Notes under the pieces: model-generated
Seen by the model: only the letters and a program-made list of their open reading frames with translations
Told to the model about the DNA's origin: nothing
Databases searched by the model: none
Part shown: positions 27,751 to 37,605 of the stretch, in pieces
Layout: every line of letters starts with the position of its first letter
How positions within the stretch are numbered: the first letter of the stretch is position 1
Made by a program: the position numbers and the translations under genes
IMG/VR virus record: IMGVR_UViG_3300021962_005968
Location: 1-64,000 of that record
From: a virus
DNA: 64,000 nucleotides
Strand: one strand, 5' to 3'

Positions 27751-28657
27751 AATTGTTTTCTTTAATCATTATCACAAAGGTGATCTACATACGCATAAAG
27801 AATTTATTCGTCACATTCAATCACAATTACCAGAATTCACATTCGAATATCTGCATAAAAATGCAGAAAAGTTAACTGCAGAATTAGGTATTCCTTTAAT
27901 GGGGTCGCCCGATAATTTAGATAATAAGACTCCATTCTATCAGGATGAGGATACCTTGTTTGTTAATACTTGGGTTGGATGTAACTGGGATGTGTTCTGT
28001 AAGTATGGCGGTATTAATATGAATACTATCTACGAAGAATGGGAAGGCATTGTAGATACAATTAATGAGACATTCGGTACTTCTGTTAAATTACATAAAG
28101 ATAAAGAAGATTATTTGCCTCGTATCAGCTACAATGCTTTAAGTATTGCAGGTGTAGATCAATATGTTAATTCTACAATTGGTGTTCGAAAAGTATTAGT
28201 CTGTAATAATGTACCTCAATCTAATCAATCATTCTCTTCAGATATGAGGGAACACATTTTGCCATTTGCTGAAATGTACCCTGAAACACATTTTATCTGC
28301 ACTAATAAGTTTGATACTGAAGGTGCTAAAAATATTTTATTCACCGGTGATGTTGTAGGTCCTGTTACCGATGGAGATCTACAGGAGATTTCTTATCTAA
28401 GTACATACTGCGATGTTATTGTTGGTAAGAACTCTGGCCCTTATGTATTCTGCGAGACTTATGATAATTATATGGATGACACAAAAACATTTGTATCATT
28501 TAATACTAAGCATCCAGATTATGAAGACGTTCATGAGACAATGTCAAAAGATTTGAAGATCAACTGTAAGTATCATGCAGTCCCAATCTTTAGCAATTCG
28601 TTGACTGACAAAGATCACGAAAACATTATGTCTGTATTGAATGAGGCATTTGCATGA
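27743..28657 (+). CDS. Putative glycan-biosynthesis protein (GT-B-like)
   Basis: 304 residues from ATG 27743. KIVFFNHYHKGDLHTHKEFI at the N-terminus and DVIVGKNSGPYVFCETYDN near the C-terminus look like a GT9/ADP-heptose-type donor site in which a family member recognises a nucleotide sugar. No clear family assignment. Overlaps the next gene by four bases. Confidence 0.5.
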   Translation: MSKIVFFNHYHKGDLHTHKEFIRHIQSQLPEFTFEYLHKNAEKLTAELGIPLMGSPDNLDNKTPFYQDEDTLFVNTWVGCNWDVFCKYGGINMNTIYEEWEGIVDTINETFGTSVKLHKDKEDYLPRISYNALSIAGVDQYVNSTIGVRKVLVCNNVPQSNQSFSSDMREHILPFAEMYPETHFICTNKFDTEGAKNILFTGDVVGPVTDGDLQEISYLSTYCDVIVGKNSGPYVFCETYDNYMDDTKTFVSFNTKHPDYEDVHETMSKDLKINCKYHAVPIFSNSLTDKDHENIMSVLNEAFA

Positions 28658-29529
28658 AGCCACTGAGAATAGCATTTGCAGATACACATGAACATCTTGC
28701 AACGTTCTTCATCTATCTTCTTCAGACTAGGTATGAAGTAGATATTGTAGGCATGCTTGATTCTCCGGACTTTTTATTGTTCGGAGATGATAACTTTGGT
28801 CGCAATAATTTAAATATTACCAGAGATCAATGCACTAAGATATTTTTCACAGGTGAAAATCGTAGACCTGAGAATTTTGATTGTGATTATGCTATTAGTT
28901 TTGACCATACGTTTGAACCATGGCATTACAGGTTGCCATTGTATGTAATTTATATGTGGGCATTAGAACACATTCATGAAACAAGATTCGATTTCAACTA
29001 TATCTTTAATCCTGAGATTAAAAAGAAAACAGACTTTTGTACGTTTGTAGTATCAAATCCTAATTGCACTGAGCGTAATGAGTTCTTCCAAAAGCTAAAT
29101 GCTATTAAACGAGTAGATAGTGGTGGCAAATTGTTTAACAACATCAATGTCAATTTAACAGGCGAAGAGAGCAAAATAGATTTCCTTTCAACAAGAAAAT
29201 TTAATATTTGTTTTGAACACACTTCACATCCTGGTTATACTACGGAGAAAATTCTTCACGCATTCTATGCAGGAACTGTTCCAATTTATTGGGGATCTGA
29301 AACTATTGCAAATGATTTTAATCCTGCCGCATTCATAAATGTACACGATTTCAATAGCCAGGAAGAGGCTATTGCACATATAATGAAGGTTGATCAAGAT
29401 GACGAACTATATGCATCTTATGTTAATGCTCCAAAATTTTTAAACGGAATCCCTCCGTCATTTGTAATATTGGACAACTTCCTTAATTGGTTTGATGCTA
29501 TAGTTTATAATAAAATTTTAAAACGATGA
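28654..29529 (+). CDS. GT10-type alpha-1,3-fucosyltransferase
   Basis: 291 residues. The segment FNICFEHTSHPGYTTEKILH then AFYAGTVPIYWGSETIANDF is the hallmark GT10 C-terminal domain that binds GDP-fucose (Glu and Lys of TEK). Earlier FDHTFEPWHYRLP matches the acceptor domain. GDP-fucose can be supplied by gmd and fcl at the front of the operon. Confidence 0.88.
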   Translation: MKPLRIAFADTHEHLATFFIYLLQTRYEVDIVGMLDSPDFLLFGDDNFGRNNLNITRDQCTKIFFTGENRRPENFDCDYAISFDHTFEPWHYRLPLYVIYMWALEHIHETRFDFNYIFNPEIKKKTDFCTFVVSNPNCTERNEFFQKLNAIKRVDSGGKLFNNINVNLTGEESKIDFLSTRKFNICFEHTSHPGYTTEKILHAFYAGTVPIYWGSETIANDFNPAAFINVHDFNSQEEAIAHIMKVDQDDELYASYVNAPKFLNGIPPSFVILDNFLNWFDAIVYNKILKR

Positions 29530-30236
29530 AAATACAAACATTTATCTTTAACTGGTGTGGTCAGTATGAGAAGACAAAAGAAAAGCAAAAGCAACTGAGT
29601 GCCATTGGGGTTGTGCCTGTCGTTATTAATAGTGACGACACTCACCGTGAGGACGATCCTAATTGGCACAACATTGGCGAGGACAGTTACTTTACAGCAC
29701 AATTTTTAAAAGCAATTGAGTTGTTTGATGCGGATGTAATGTTCCACATTCAGGCAGATGCATCATATGATAATTGGACTGAAATTTATGCAGGTGCTGA
29801 AGAATGTTTCGATACTTATAATTGGGGAATATATGCCCCTAATGTAGATTATACATGGTATAATTCTGACAGAACAGACCTCAAATCGTTTGAATTGGAT
29901 GAACCTCATTTTAGAATGGTTGCTAATCCAGATTGCACTTGTTGGTTCATTCATAAAGATATTATAAATGAGGCAAAGAATAGGGGTGTAGATTTTGCAC
30001 CATACCAAATGGGATGGAGTTTTGATATTGTTTATACTGCTTTAGGATATATTAATAAAAGACCAGTTATCCGAGATTACCGATATACTATTGACCATCC
30101 GCCCGGAACCAATTATAATAAGGCTCAAGCTGAAAAAGAGATGTATACGTTATATGCATCTTTGCCTACAGATATTCAGCAAGCATTCAGAAGTATTAAA
30201 CAAGATAAAGAACAATTAGGAAAATATTACGCATGA
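29526..30236 (+). CDS. Putative GT-A glycosyltransferase
   Basis: 236 residues. IQTFIFNWCGQYEKTKEKQKQL begins a nucleotide-binding strand-helix and MFHIQADASYDNW supplies a DxS/DxD-like site near residue 79. PYQMGWSFDIVY follows. Family not certain; overlaps both neighbours by four bases. Confidence 0.55.
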   Translation: MKIQTFIFNWCGQYEKTKEKQKQLSAIGVVPVVINSDDTHREDDPNWHNIGEDSYFTAQFLKAIELFDADVMFHIQADASYDNWTEIYAGAEECFDTYNWGIYAPNVDYTWYNSDRTDLKSFELDEPHFRMVANPDCTCWFIHKDIINEAKNRGVDFAPYQMGWSFDIVYTALGYINKRPVIRDYRYTIDHPPGTNYNKAQAEKEMYTLYASLPTDIQQAFRSIKQDKEQLGKYYA

Positions 30237-31156
30237 CACATAACTTCTTTCAATTAAATGAACTAATAGGTGATTTGCTTAAAGCAAATGAACCGTTTTC
30301 GTTATTGCGTATTGATAATACAATGGGATACGTATTAGATTCTTTGCAGAAAAATACTACTCCTGTTAGAGAATTTTTCAATGAGAATGCTTTAATTGAG
30401 GGTGGCATATATCCTAATAATATGGATTATGCATATGATGTTGTTATACCAAAAACATTAGAAGCAATGACCTATTGCGATATTCTTGGGTTTGTTGACC
30501 TATCAGGTGAAATACAACGTAATACAGAATTTATTAATTTATTTGGTGAGAAGCCTAAGTTCTATGGGCATGATAGTATATTAGTTCTTGATCCATGTGC
30601 ATTGTTAAATGTGGATGGTATTCATGAATTAGAGAATCCTTGGCCTACATATTTGAGGGGTAAAAAGGTATTAGTTGTTTCTACCCATGCGGAAACAATT
30701 AAACATCAATGGAAAAACATAGATAGCATCTGGGGCTGGAATAAACACCGGGTTGTTCCTTTTGAATTGGTGGATGTTATTAAATCCCCATACCATCCTA
30801 TTATGGATCCTAATCAATATCCTGGATGTAATACGTGGGAAGATACTGTTGAATATATAAAAGCAAAGATTGATACATATGACTACGATGTATTAATTGC
30901 AGGATCATCAACGTCTTCTCCTATGTATGCAGAACATGCTAAACAACAAGGCAAAATAGGAATACAAACTGGCGGCGTGCATCAGTTGTTCTTTGGTATT
31001 CTAGGATATCGTTGGTCACCTGAAGCAAACAACGGTTATAGACCTTGGGCAAAATTATACAATGAGCATTGGATGTATCCTATGCAAATAGATGAACCCA
31101 TGAACAGAGACAAATATAACTCTTTAGAAACTAACTACGCATACTGGAAAAAATGA
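30233..31156 (+). CDS. Putative GT-D-like glycosyltransferase / polysaccharide protein
   Basis: 307 residues. LLRIDNTMGYVLDS at 23-37 and, in the C-terminal half, VLIAGSSTSSPMYAEHAKQQGKIGIQTGGV with LFFGILGYRW resemble the DUF1792/GT-D layout (RxGDxE-like start, product-binding loop). The resemblance is weak. It is fully embedded in the sugar operon (ATGA overlaps at both ends). Confidence 0.45.
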   Translation: MTHNFFQLNELIGDLLKANEPFSLLRIDNTMGYVLDSLQKNTTPVREFFNENALIEGGIYPNNMDYAYDVVIPKTLEAMTYCDILGFVDLSGEIQRNTEFINLFGEKPKFYGHDSILVLDPCALLNVDGIHELENPWPTYLRGKKVLVVSTHAETIKHQWKNIDSIWGWNKHRVVPFELVDVIKSPYHPIMDPNQYPGCNTWEDTVEYIKAKIDTYDYDVLIAGSSTSSPMYAEHAKQQGKIGIQTGGVHQLFFGILGYRWSPEANNGYRPWAKLYNEHWMYPMQIDEPMNRDKYNSLETNYAYWKK

Positions 31157-32475
31157 ATAAACAAGATATTATTAAAAGTGTTGCTGAATTTATTCAAGAG
31201 AAAAACAGCAAAAAGACTTGGGTTGCAGGCAAAGACTTCGTTAACTATGCAGGCCCATATTTTGATGAACACGAAATTACGGCGGCAGTCTCTACATTGT
31301 TAGATAGCTGGCTTGTAATGGGTGATCAATCAATAAAATTTGAGAAACAATTTCCTAAGCAATTTCAAAAGAACTTTGGAATTCTTACTAATTCAGGATC
31401 AAGCTCTAATCTATTAATGATGTCTACGCTTACATCTAAGCGGGGATATAACTTGCCTAAAGGTACAAAGGTATTGATGCCTATTGCAGGCTTTCCCACA
31501 ACATTAAATCCTACATTGCAAGTAGGGTTTGAGCCTGTATTTTTAGATATCGAATTAGACACACTTAATTTAGATTTAACTAGAGCAGAAGAATTAATTA
31601 AGAAACATGATATTAAAGTTATTACATTTGCTCACGTGTTAGGCAATCCCCCTAATATGCGTTGGGTAATGGAATTAGTTAATCGGTATGATTTGATTTT
31701 ATTAGAAGATTGTTGCGATGCGTTAGGTTCCACATATGGTGGTCAACCACTAGGATCATTTGGTGAAATGGCATCTTGCTCATTCTATCCTGCGCATCAT
31801 ATGACAATGGGCGAAGGCGGGTTTGTAGCATGTAAGTCGTATGAGACAGAAGTTATCCTTCGTTCATTTAGAGAATGGGGACGCGGTTGTTATTGCGTAG
31901 GACCCGAAGCTAATAAATTAAAATGTGGTTCCTGCGGCAAGAGATTTCAAGAATGGATTCCTGAAATGCCAGGAGAAATTTTTGACCATAAATATGTATA
32001 TGATGAAATTGGTTATAACCTTAAACCCATCGAATTGCAAGGCGCAATGGGTATGGTACAATTAGAAAAATTGGAGACTATTCATGCCCTACGTCGTCGT
32101 AATTATAGTTTGCTTTTTGATATCTACAGCAAGTACGAGGAGTACTTCCATTTACCTAGAGCACAAGAATACTCAGACCCAAGCTGGTTCGCGTTCCCCT
32201 TAACAATTCGTGCAGGGTCTCCGTTTAAGAGAAGCGACATTGTAGACTATCTCGAGGATAAATTAATTCAGACAAGACCTTATTTTGCTGGCAATATTAT
32301 GTTACAGCCTGCATATTCACATTTGATGAATCCCGCAGAAGCACGAGATAATTTCCCTGTTGCTACAATGACAATGACTAATACTTATTTCCATGGTACA
32401 AGTCCTGTTATTACTCCTGAGCAAATTAAATATATCGGCGAAATAGTAGATAGTTTTATGAGTCTGTTTAGATAG
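31153..32475 (+). CDS. rfbH: RfbH/E1-like CDP-4-keto-6-deoxyglucose 3-dehydrase
   Basis: 440 residues. The Lys-to-His exchange is in FYPAHHMTMGEGG (His215). A Cys set (CYC... and CGSCGKRF around 255-277) corresponds to the iron-sulfur ligands of the E1-type enzymes that remove O3 of CDP-4-keto-6-deoxyglucose together with an E3 reductase. KYVYDEIGYNLKPIELQGAMG is also E1-like. No E3 reductase or CDP-glucose 4,6-dehydratase is obvious, so host enzymes or another NDP-sugar are needed. Confidence 0.85.
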   Translation: MNKQDIIKSVAEFIQEKNSKKTWVAGKDFVNYAGPYFDEHEITAAVSTLLDSWLVMGDQSIKFEKQFPKQFQKNFGILTNSGSSSNLLMMSTLTSKRGYNLPKGTKVLMPIAGFPTTLNPTLQVGFEPVFLDIELDTLNLDLTRAEELIKKHDIKVITFAHVLGNPPNMRWVMELVNRYDLILLEDCCDALGSTYGGQPLGSFGEMASCSFYPAHHMTMGEGGFVACKSYETEVILRSFREWGRGCYCVGPEANKLKCGSCGKRFQEWIPEMPGEIFDHKYVYDEIGYNLKPIELQGAMGMVQLEKLETIHALRRRNYSLLFDIYSKYEEYFHLPRAQEYSDPSWFAFPLTIRAGSPFKRSDIVDYLEDKLIQTRPYFAGNIMLQPAYSHLMNPAEARDNFPVATMTMTNTYFHGTSPVITPEQIKYIGEIVDSFMSLFR

Positions 32476-32540
32476 TAAATATATGGGAAATAAATTCATG
32501 CGCCATTTCGGTGCTTAATTTTTAATTAAAGGAAAATAAA

Positions 32541-33350
32541 ATGAACTTAAAAGAACGACAAATGCTAGATATACTCAAAAAGGGTAAAAATGAATTTGGT
32601 TATGTTGCAGTTAAAGCTGAATTTGAAGCAGAAGGTACTAGAGTAGATGAGCTATTACGTTTAATAGAATTGGCTCGTCGAGCAAATCTTAAAATTGCAC
32701 TTAAGGTTGGCGGTTGTGAGGCTATGACGGATCTAATGATAGCTAAGCAAATCGGGGTTGATTATGTAATTGGGCCTATGATTGAGACTCCATATGCTTT
32801 ATGGAAATTTATTGATGCAAAAAATAAAGTCTTTAACAAGGAAGAACAGGAAAGCACAGAATTCTTATATAACTTAGAAACACACACCGGTTATATCAAT
32901 CGTGAAGGTATGAGCAAGCAGGCCACGGTCGAGGGGGGTGTTAACGGGGTAGTGTTTGGTCGCGTAGATTTTAGCATGAGCCGCCGAGAAGAAGGCTGGG
33001 ACCGTGATGATATTAATCTGCCTAAGGTCACTGAATGTGTTTTAGACGTAGCACAGATTGCCAAGGATGCAGGTCAAGCTATTGTTGTGGGTGGCGGCAT
33101 AAGTTCAGATAGTATTGATGTGCTGAAACAAATTCGGCAAATACATCTAACACGCTTTGAGACCCGTAAGATTGTGTTTGATGGATCTGCTACTGAAGTC
33201 ACTGATCTTGCACAGGGATTAGTAAACGGTATTCACTTTGAACTTCTGTGGTTGCAAAACAAACGCGATTACTATGGCTCAATCTTTACTGAGGATGACA
33301 AGCGTATCAAGATGTTAGATGACCGTTGGAAAATTTTGGCCGCACAATGA
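32541..33350 (+). CDS. HpcH/HpaI-type aldolase/lyase
   Basis: 269 residues. TIM-barrel signs: LKIALKVGGCEAMTD, GVDYVIGPMIETPYALWKF, FGRVDFSMSRREEGW, and IVVGGGISSDS. The family adds or removes pyruvate-type or acetyl units. AAGGAAA ribosome site. Coupled by four bases to an SDR, then a dehydroquinate-synthase-like gene and a ThDP enzyme, which suggests one pathway. Product not known. Confidence 0.7.
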   Translation: MNLKERQMLDILKKGKNEFGYVAVKAEFEAEGTRVDELLRLIELARRANLKIALKVGGCEAMTDLMIAKQIGVDYVIGPMIETPYALWKFIDAKNKVFNKEEQESTEFLYNLETHTGYINREGMSKQATVEGGVNGVVFGRVDFSMSRREEGWDRDDINLPKVTECVLDVAQIAKDAGQAIVVGGGISSDSIDVLKQIRQIHLTRFETRKIVFDGSATEVTDLAQGLVNGIHFELLWLQNKRDYYGSIFTEDDKRIKMLDDRWKILAAQ

Positions 33351-34039
33351 AAGTTCTTGTAACTGGCGCTACTCGGGGAATAGGTAAAAGTATTGCAAGT
33401 TTATTCCACCTCCAGGGACATAAAGTTATTGGTACGGGTACACCGGGTACTGCTAAACCCGATTATTTAGATTATTATTTTGAGGCAAATTTTACTAAAA
33501 AGGATCAAGTAGAGTCGTTAGCAAGTATAATTAACGATTTGCAAATTGATGCGTTAGTTAATAATGCAGGTATTAATCGTATTAAACCTTTTCTTGAAAT
33601 TACGCCCGACGATTGGAACGATCAACATATGGTTAATGTATATGCGCCATATAGATTCTGCCAAGCAGCATTACCTCATATGATTGAAAATGGGGGACAT
33701 ATTGTAAATATTGCTAGCGTATGGAGTAAAATAAGTAAATCGGGAAGAGCGGCATATAGTGCAAATAAATTTGCATTAGAGGGCATGACCAAATCCTTAG
33801 CTGCAGAATTTAGTTCTCATAATATACGTATTAACTGCGTTAGTCCAGGTTTTATAGATACTGATCTTACGAGAAAAAATTTGGGAGAGGCAGGCATTAA
33901 AAAAATACTAGAGAGAGTTCCTATTAATAGGTTAGGACATACTGCTGATATTTCGGAATATGTATATTGGCTGTGTACTCAAAATAGTTATATCACTGGG
34001 CAAAATATTGTAATTGACGGGGGATTTACCTGTGCTTGA
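33347..34039 (+). CDS. Short-chain dehydrogenase/reductase
   Basis: 230 residues from ATG 33347. TGATRGIGKS (NAD(P)), NNAG, catalytic Ser region VNIASVWSK and YSANK (YxxxK), then PGFIDTDL: a complete classical FabG-like SDR. Probably reduces a keto intermediate of the surrounding pathway. Confidence 0.88.
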   Translation: MKVLVTGATRGIGKSIASLFHLQGHKVIGTGTPGTAKPDYLDYYFEANFTKKDQVESLASIINDLQIDALVNNAGINRIKPFLEITPDDWNDQHMVNVYAPYRFCQAALPHMIENGGHIVNIASVWSKISKSGRAAYSANKFALEGMTKSLAAEFSSHNIRINCVSPGFIDTDLTRKNLGEAGIKKILERVPINRLGHTADISEYVYWLCTQNSYITGQNIVIDGGFTCA

Positions 34040-35039
34040 TTTTGAAGTAAAAAGTAAATTTGGTAATTATAACGTAGAATTTTGTAGTATAAATACTATC
34101 AATATTGCTAAAATTGGCACTCACTTTATTATTGACAAAACTGTAGTAGACTATTATAATATAAACTTTAATAATGCTATTATTATTAATGCAAACGAAT
34201 CCGAAAAAAGCTATCAGGCGGCGGATAGTATTATAGATAATTTGGTTAAAATGAATATGCGAAGAGATAGTCATTTGATTGCAATAGGTGGGGGTATTAC
34301 CCAGGATATAACTTGTTGGATTGCCTCAACTTTTATGAGAGGGATACCCTGGAGTTTTGTCCCAACTACTTTACTTGCGCAAACGGATAGTTGTATTGGT
34401 AGTAAAAGTTCAATTAATTTTAATCAATATAAAAATCTGTTAGGTACATTTAATCCTCCAAGAAATGTTTACATTGATAATAAGTTTCGTAATACATTGG
34501 AAAATCGAGATATAAAAAGCGGATTGTCGGAATTAATTAAACTTATGATAATTAATAATTGCGATAAAAAAGAAATTTTTAAAGTAGCATCCTCTAGACC
34601 AGTTACAGATGAGCATATAGCTAAAGCATTACTCATCAAAAAATATTTTATTGAGACAGATGAATTTGATAAAGGTATTCGTAATTTATTAAATTACGGA
34701 CATTGTTTTGGGCATGCAATAGAAAGTGCTAGTAACTATGATATACCGCACGGCATAGCTGTTGCAATGGGAATGGATTTAGCAAATGCATTAACTAATA
34801 AAGAGTGGTATGATAAATACCATAACATCTTATATATTCTATATGCAGAATTTTTAGATATTTTAAATAATATAGAATTAGATAAAGTATTTGAAGCTAT
34901 GAATAAAGACAAAAAGAATATTGGTGGTAAATTAAGTATTATTGCCCCAACTAATTTTGGTTTAGAAAAACAACAATTTATAAATGATTTTAAGTTTAGA
35001 ACGAAATGCATTGATATATTTAAAATGCTAAAGGATTAA
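34032..35039 (+). CDS. 3-dehydroquinate-synthase-like sugar phosphate cyclase
   Basis: 335 residues from GTG 34032, which has a strong GGGGGA site; a TTG at 34014 is less likely. IAIGGGITQD, VPTTLLAQTDSCIGSK, GLSELIKLM with E167, LNYGHCFGHAIE with H224 and IPHG with H240 reproduce the DHQ synthase metal ligands with the same 16-residue His spacing as in AroB. The glycine-rich 'GGK' step reads GSK. No shikimate genes are near, so a cyclitol or other cyclisation product (valiolone-, aminoDHQ-type) is plausible. Confidence 0.8.
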   Translation: MLDFEVKSKFGNYNVEFCSINTINIAKIGTHFIIDKTVVDYYNINFNNAIIINANESEKSYQAADSIIDNLVKMNMRRDSHLIAIGGGITQDITCWIASTFMRGIPWSFVPTTLLAQTDSCIGSKSSINFNQYKNLLGTFNPPRNVYIDNKFRNTLENRDIKSGLSELIKLMIINNCDKKEIFKVASSRPVTDEHIAKALLIKKYFIETDEFDKGIRNLLNYGHCFGHAIESASNYDIPHGIAVAMGMDLANALTNKEWYDKYHNILYILYAEFLDILNNIELDKVFEAMNKDKKNIGGKLSIIAPTNFGLEKQQFINDFKFRTKCIDIFKMLKD

Positions 35040-35041
35040 AA

Positions 35042-36820
35042 ATGCGAGTATGTGATTATATTGCTAAAAAGTTAAATGATATAGGTGTAACTAAAGTATA
35101 TGGGTTAGTTGGCGGAAGTACTGCCGGTCTAAATGATGGATTTATCAGCAATCCACATATTGACTACATTGCATTTCACCACGAACAAGGTGCAGGCCAT
35201 GCTGCAGTAGGATCTGCGAGAACTAATAAGCAACTTAGTGTTTGTAATGTTACTGCAGGCTGCGGTGTAACTAATGCAATGACTAGTTTGTTAAATGCTT
35301 ATGAGGAAAGTGCTCCTGTATTATTCTTAAGTGGAAATACCGGCATGTCTAATCAGGCAAAGTACATTAATAAGGAAAAAGGAATACATCTTCGTAAATA
35401 TGGTATTCAAGATCTCGATGCTATTAAAACGGTTGAGGGAATTTGTAAATATTCTATAGCTATAGAAAATGCTAAAGATATACCATATGAATTAACCAAA
35501 GCCATACATATTGCACAAGACGGGCGCCCAGGACCAGTGTGGATTGATGTTCCGGGAAATATACAGACTGCGCAAATTCCAGAAGGTTGCGAAGAATACG
35601 TTGAGGATAAAATAGACCACGCATCCAAACACATCGATGGCGCGCTGGATGCTTTACAAGTTTTATTTAAATCTGAACGCCCTGTTATTGTGGCAGGCAA
35701 TGGAATTGCCCTGGGCAATGCTAGAGAATTGTTTAGAAATATTGTTGACAAATATAATATTCCTTTTGTTACGACATTTCTTTCTAGGGATTTAATTGAA
35801 TATGAACATGATCAGAATTTAGGAATGATGGGCATCAAAGGTGCACGCTCTGCAAATTTTGCATTACAAAATGCAGACTGTTTGCTTATTTTAGGTTGTT
35901 CAATGAACGTAACACATATAGGGTATGATTCAAAAACCTTTAGTCCGTATAGTACAAAAATCATGGTTGATATTGATCCTAGTGAACTTAAAAAAGATAT
36001 CTTTAAAGTTGATAACGCAATTAACTGTAACGTATACGATTTTCTATATACAATGCAACTTAACCCGAGCGATTATAAATTAAACACTTGGACCAATAAA
36101 TGTTTGTATTGGAAAAATAAATGGCCACTATATCAACCAGAAGTTCATCGTCCAGATATAGGGGGATTAAATCTATATGAAATTGTAGAAAGTATTAATC
36201 GTAACATGGAACCGAAGGATTGTTTTGTTGTAGACGCAGGGCAACCATGTTATATACTTTCTACTAACGGTAAGTATAAAAAAGACTGCCGTTATATGGC
36301 TCAATCTGCCCAGGGTGATATGGGGTATGCTTTGCCCGCGAGTGTCGGGGTTCACTTTGCGGATCCTAGTCTAAATATTGTTTTAGTTATTGGAGAAGGT
36401 AGTTTTTATACTAATATGCAGGAACTTGCTGTAATCAGACAACATAATATTCCTATTAAGATTTTTGTTATTAATAACGATGGTTATATGAGTATTAAAC
36501 AAACACAAAATAAAATGTTCGGCGGACGTCAATGGGGAGTTAGTAATTCAACCGGCGTATATTTTGCAGATATTTCTAAGATTGCAGATGCATTTGAAAT
36601 TCCTTATTTTAAAATAACTAATAATCAAAGTTTAGACACATACATGTCGAGTGTTATGCGCGGAAATAATCCTGTTATTGTTGAGTTTATGAGTCAGCAC
36701 GAACTAGACGTACAGCCAGCACAGGCAATGAAACCAAATGGGAAACAGGGTGGTCTACATGAAATGAGTCCTTTCTTAAGTCAGGAAGAGCTTGACGCAG
36801 AGATGATTGTTAAGATATGA
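35042..36820 (+). CDS. ThDP-dependent enzyme (acetolactate-synthase-like)
   Basis: 592 residues with the three ThDP domains: catalytic HHEQGAGHAA (E48), central domain with SERPVIVAGNGIALGNA, and the C-terminal cofactor site GEGS (451-454) ... INNDGY. GEG replaces the usual GDG, so the metal ligand is Glu. C-C bond making enzymes of this type create branched-chain sugars (YerE-like) or cyclic products. Overlaps the next gene by four bases. Confidence 0.85.
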   Translation: MRVCDYIAKKLNDIGVTKVYGLVGGSTAGLNDGFISNPHIDYIAFHHEQGAGHAAVGSARTNKQLSVCNVTAGCGVTNAMTSLLNAYEESAPVLFLSGNTGMSNQAKYINKEKGIHLRKYGIQDLDAIKTVEGICKYSIAIENAKDIPYELTKAIHIAQDGRPGPVWIDVPGNIQTAQIPEGCEEYVEDKIDHASKHIDGALDALQVLFKSERPVIVAGNGIALGNARELFRNIVDKYNIPFVTTFLSRDLIEYEHDQNLGMMGIKGARSANFALQNADCLLILGCSMNVTHIGYDSKTFSPYSTKIMVDIDPSELKKDIFKVDNAINCNVYDFLYTMQLNPSDYKLNTWTNKCLYWKNKWPLYQPEVHRPDIGGLNLYEIVESINRNMEPKDCFVVDAGQPCYILSTNGKYKKDCRYMAQSAQGDMGYALPASVGVHFADPSLNIVLVIGEGSFYTNMQELAVIRQHNIPIKIFVINNDGYMSIKQTQNKMFGGRQWGVSNSTGVYFADISKIADAFEIPYFKITNNQSLDTYMSSVMRGNNPVIVEFMSQHELDVQPAQAMKPNGKQGGLHEMSPFLSQEELDAEMIVKI

Positions 36821-37605
36821 GAATAGCCGTTTTAGGTGCAAAGGGTTTTGTTGGGCGAAACCTTGCGAGACATTTAATAAGCAATCACCATGTGACTCCT
36901 GTAACCAGGGACATATTAGATATGCTTAATCCTAATGCGGTTACAATGTTTTTAAAAGAAGGACACTTTGATGTAGTTATCAATTGTGCGGCAATTATGA
37001 CTAATGACGAGTTATTAAATGATGCTAGAAATAACCTAAGTATCTTTATGAACTTCTATAATAATAGAGAATTATTTGGTAAATTTATTAATACTGCGTC
37101 GGGCGCGGAGTTTGATAGGTCCACAAATATTGATTGTGCAATAGAATCGGATATTTTTAATCATATGCCTAAAGACAGTTACGGTTGGGGGCAAAATATA
37201 AAAGCAAGATTGTCTGCAAAAACTGATAATTTTTATAATATTCGTATCTTTAATTGTTTTGGATATGGCGAATTAGAAACAAGATTGTTTTCACGATTTC
37301 TAAAACAAAGATATCTAGAAATTAGTAACGATAGATATTTTGATTATTTTAGTATAAATGATTTATGTAAAGTAGTTGATTATTATATAAAGCAAACATT
37401 GCCAATCAGTGATGTTAATGCTGTTTATGAAAATAAAATTAAAATTAGTGAGGCATTAGAACTGTTTTGCAAAGTTTGTAACATAGAACCAACCTTCAAA
37501 GTTATCAGTACTAGTTTTAATAACTACACTGGGAGTAGTTCGAGGTTAAAAACTTTGGGAATTGAACTGGATGGTTTAGAAAAAGGGTTTGAGGATTATA
37601 TATGA
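36817..37605 (+). CDS. Sugar-nucleotide reductase (RmlD-like extended SDR)
   Basis: 262 residues. NAD motif LGAKGFVGRNLARHL and NCAAIM. Where YxxxK is expected the sequence is SYGWGQNIKAR, so the active-site Lys is not at the standard spacing. It may be an inactive or redesigned reductase, or the Lys three residues later serves. Next gene overlaps by four bases. Confidence 0.65.
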   Translation: MRIAVLGAKGFVGRNLARHLISNHHVTPVTRDILDMLNPNAVTMFLKEGHFDVVINCAAIMTNDELLNDARNNLSIFMNFYNNRELFGKFINTASGAEFDRSTNIDCAIESDIFNHMPKDSYGWGQNIKARLSAKTDNFYNIRIFNCFGYGELETRLFSRFLKQRYLEISNDRYFDYFSINDLCKVVDYYIKQTLPISDVNAVYENKIKISEALELFCKVCNIEPTFKVISTSFNNYTGSSSRLKTLGIELDGLEKGFEDYI

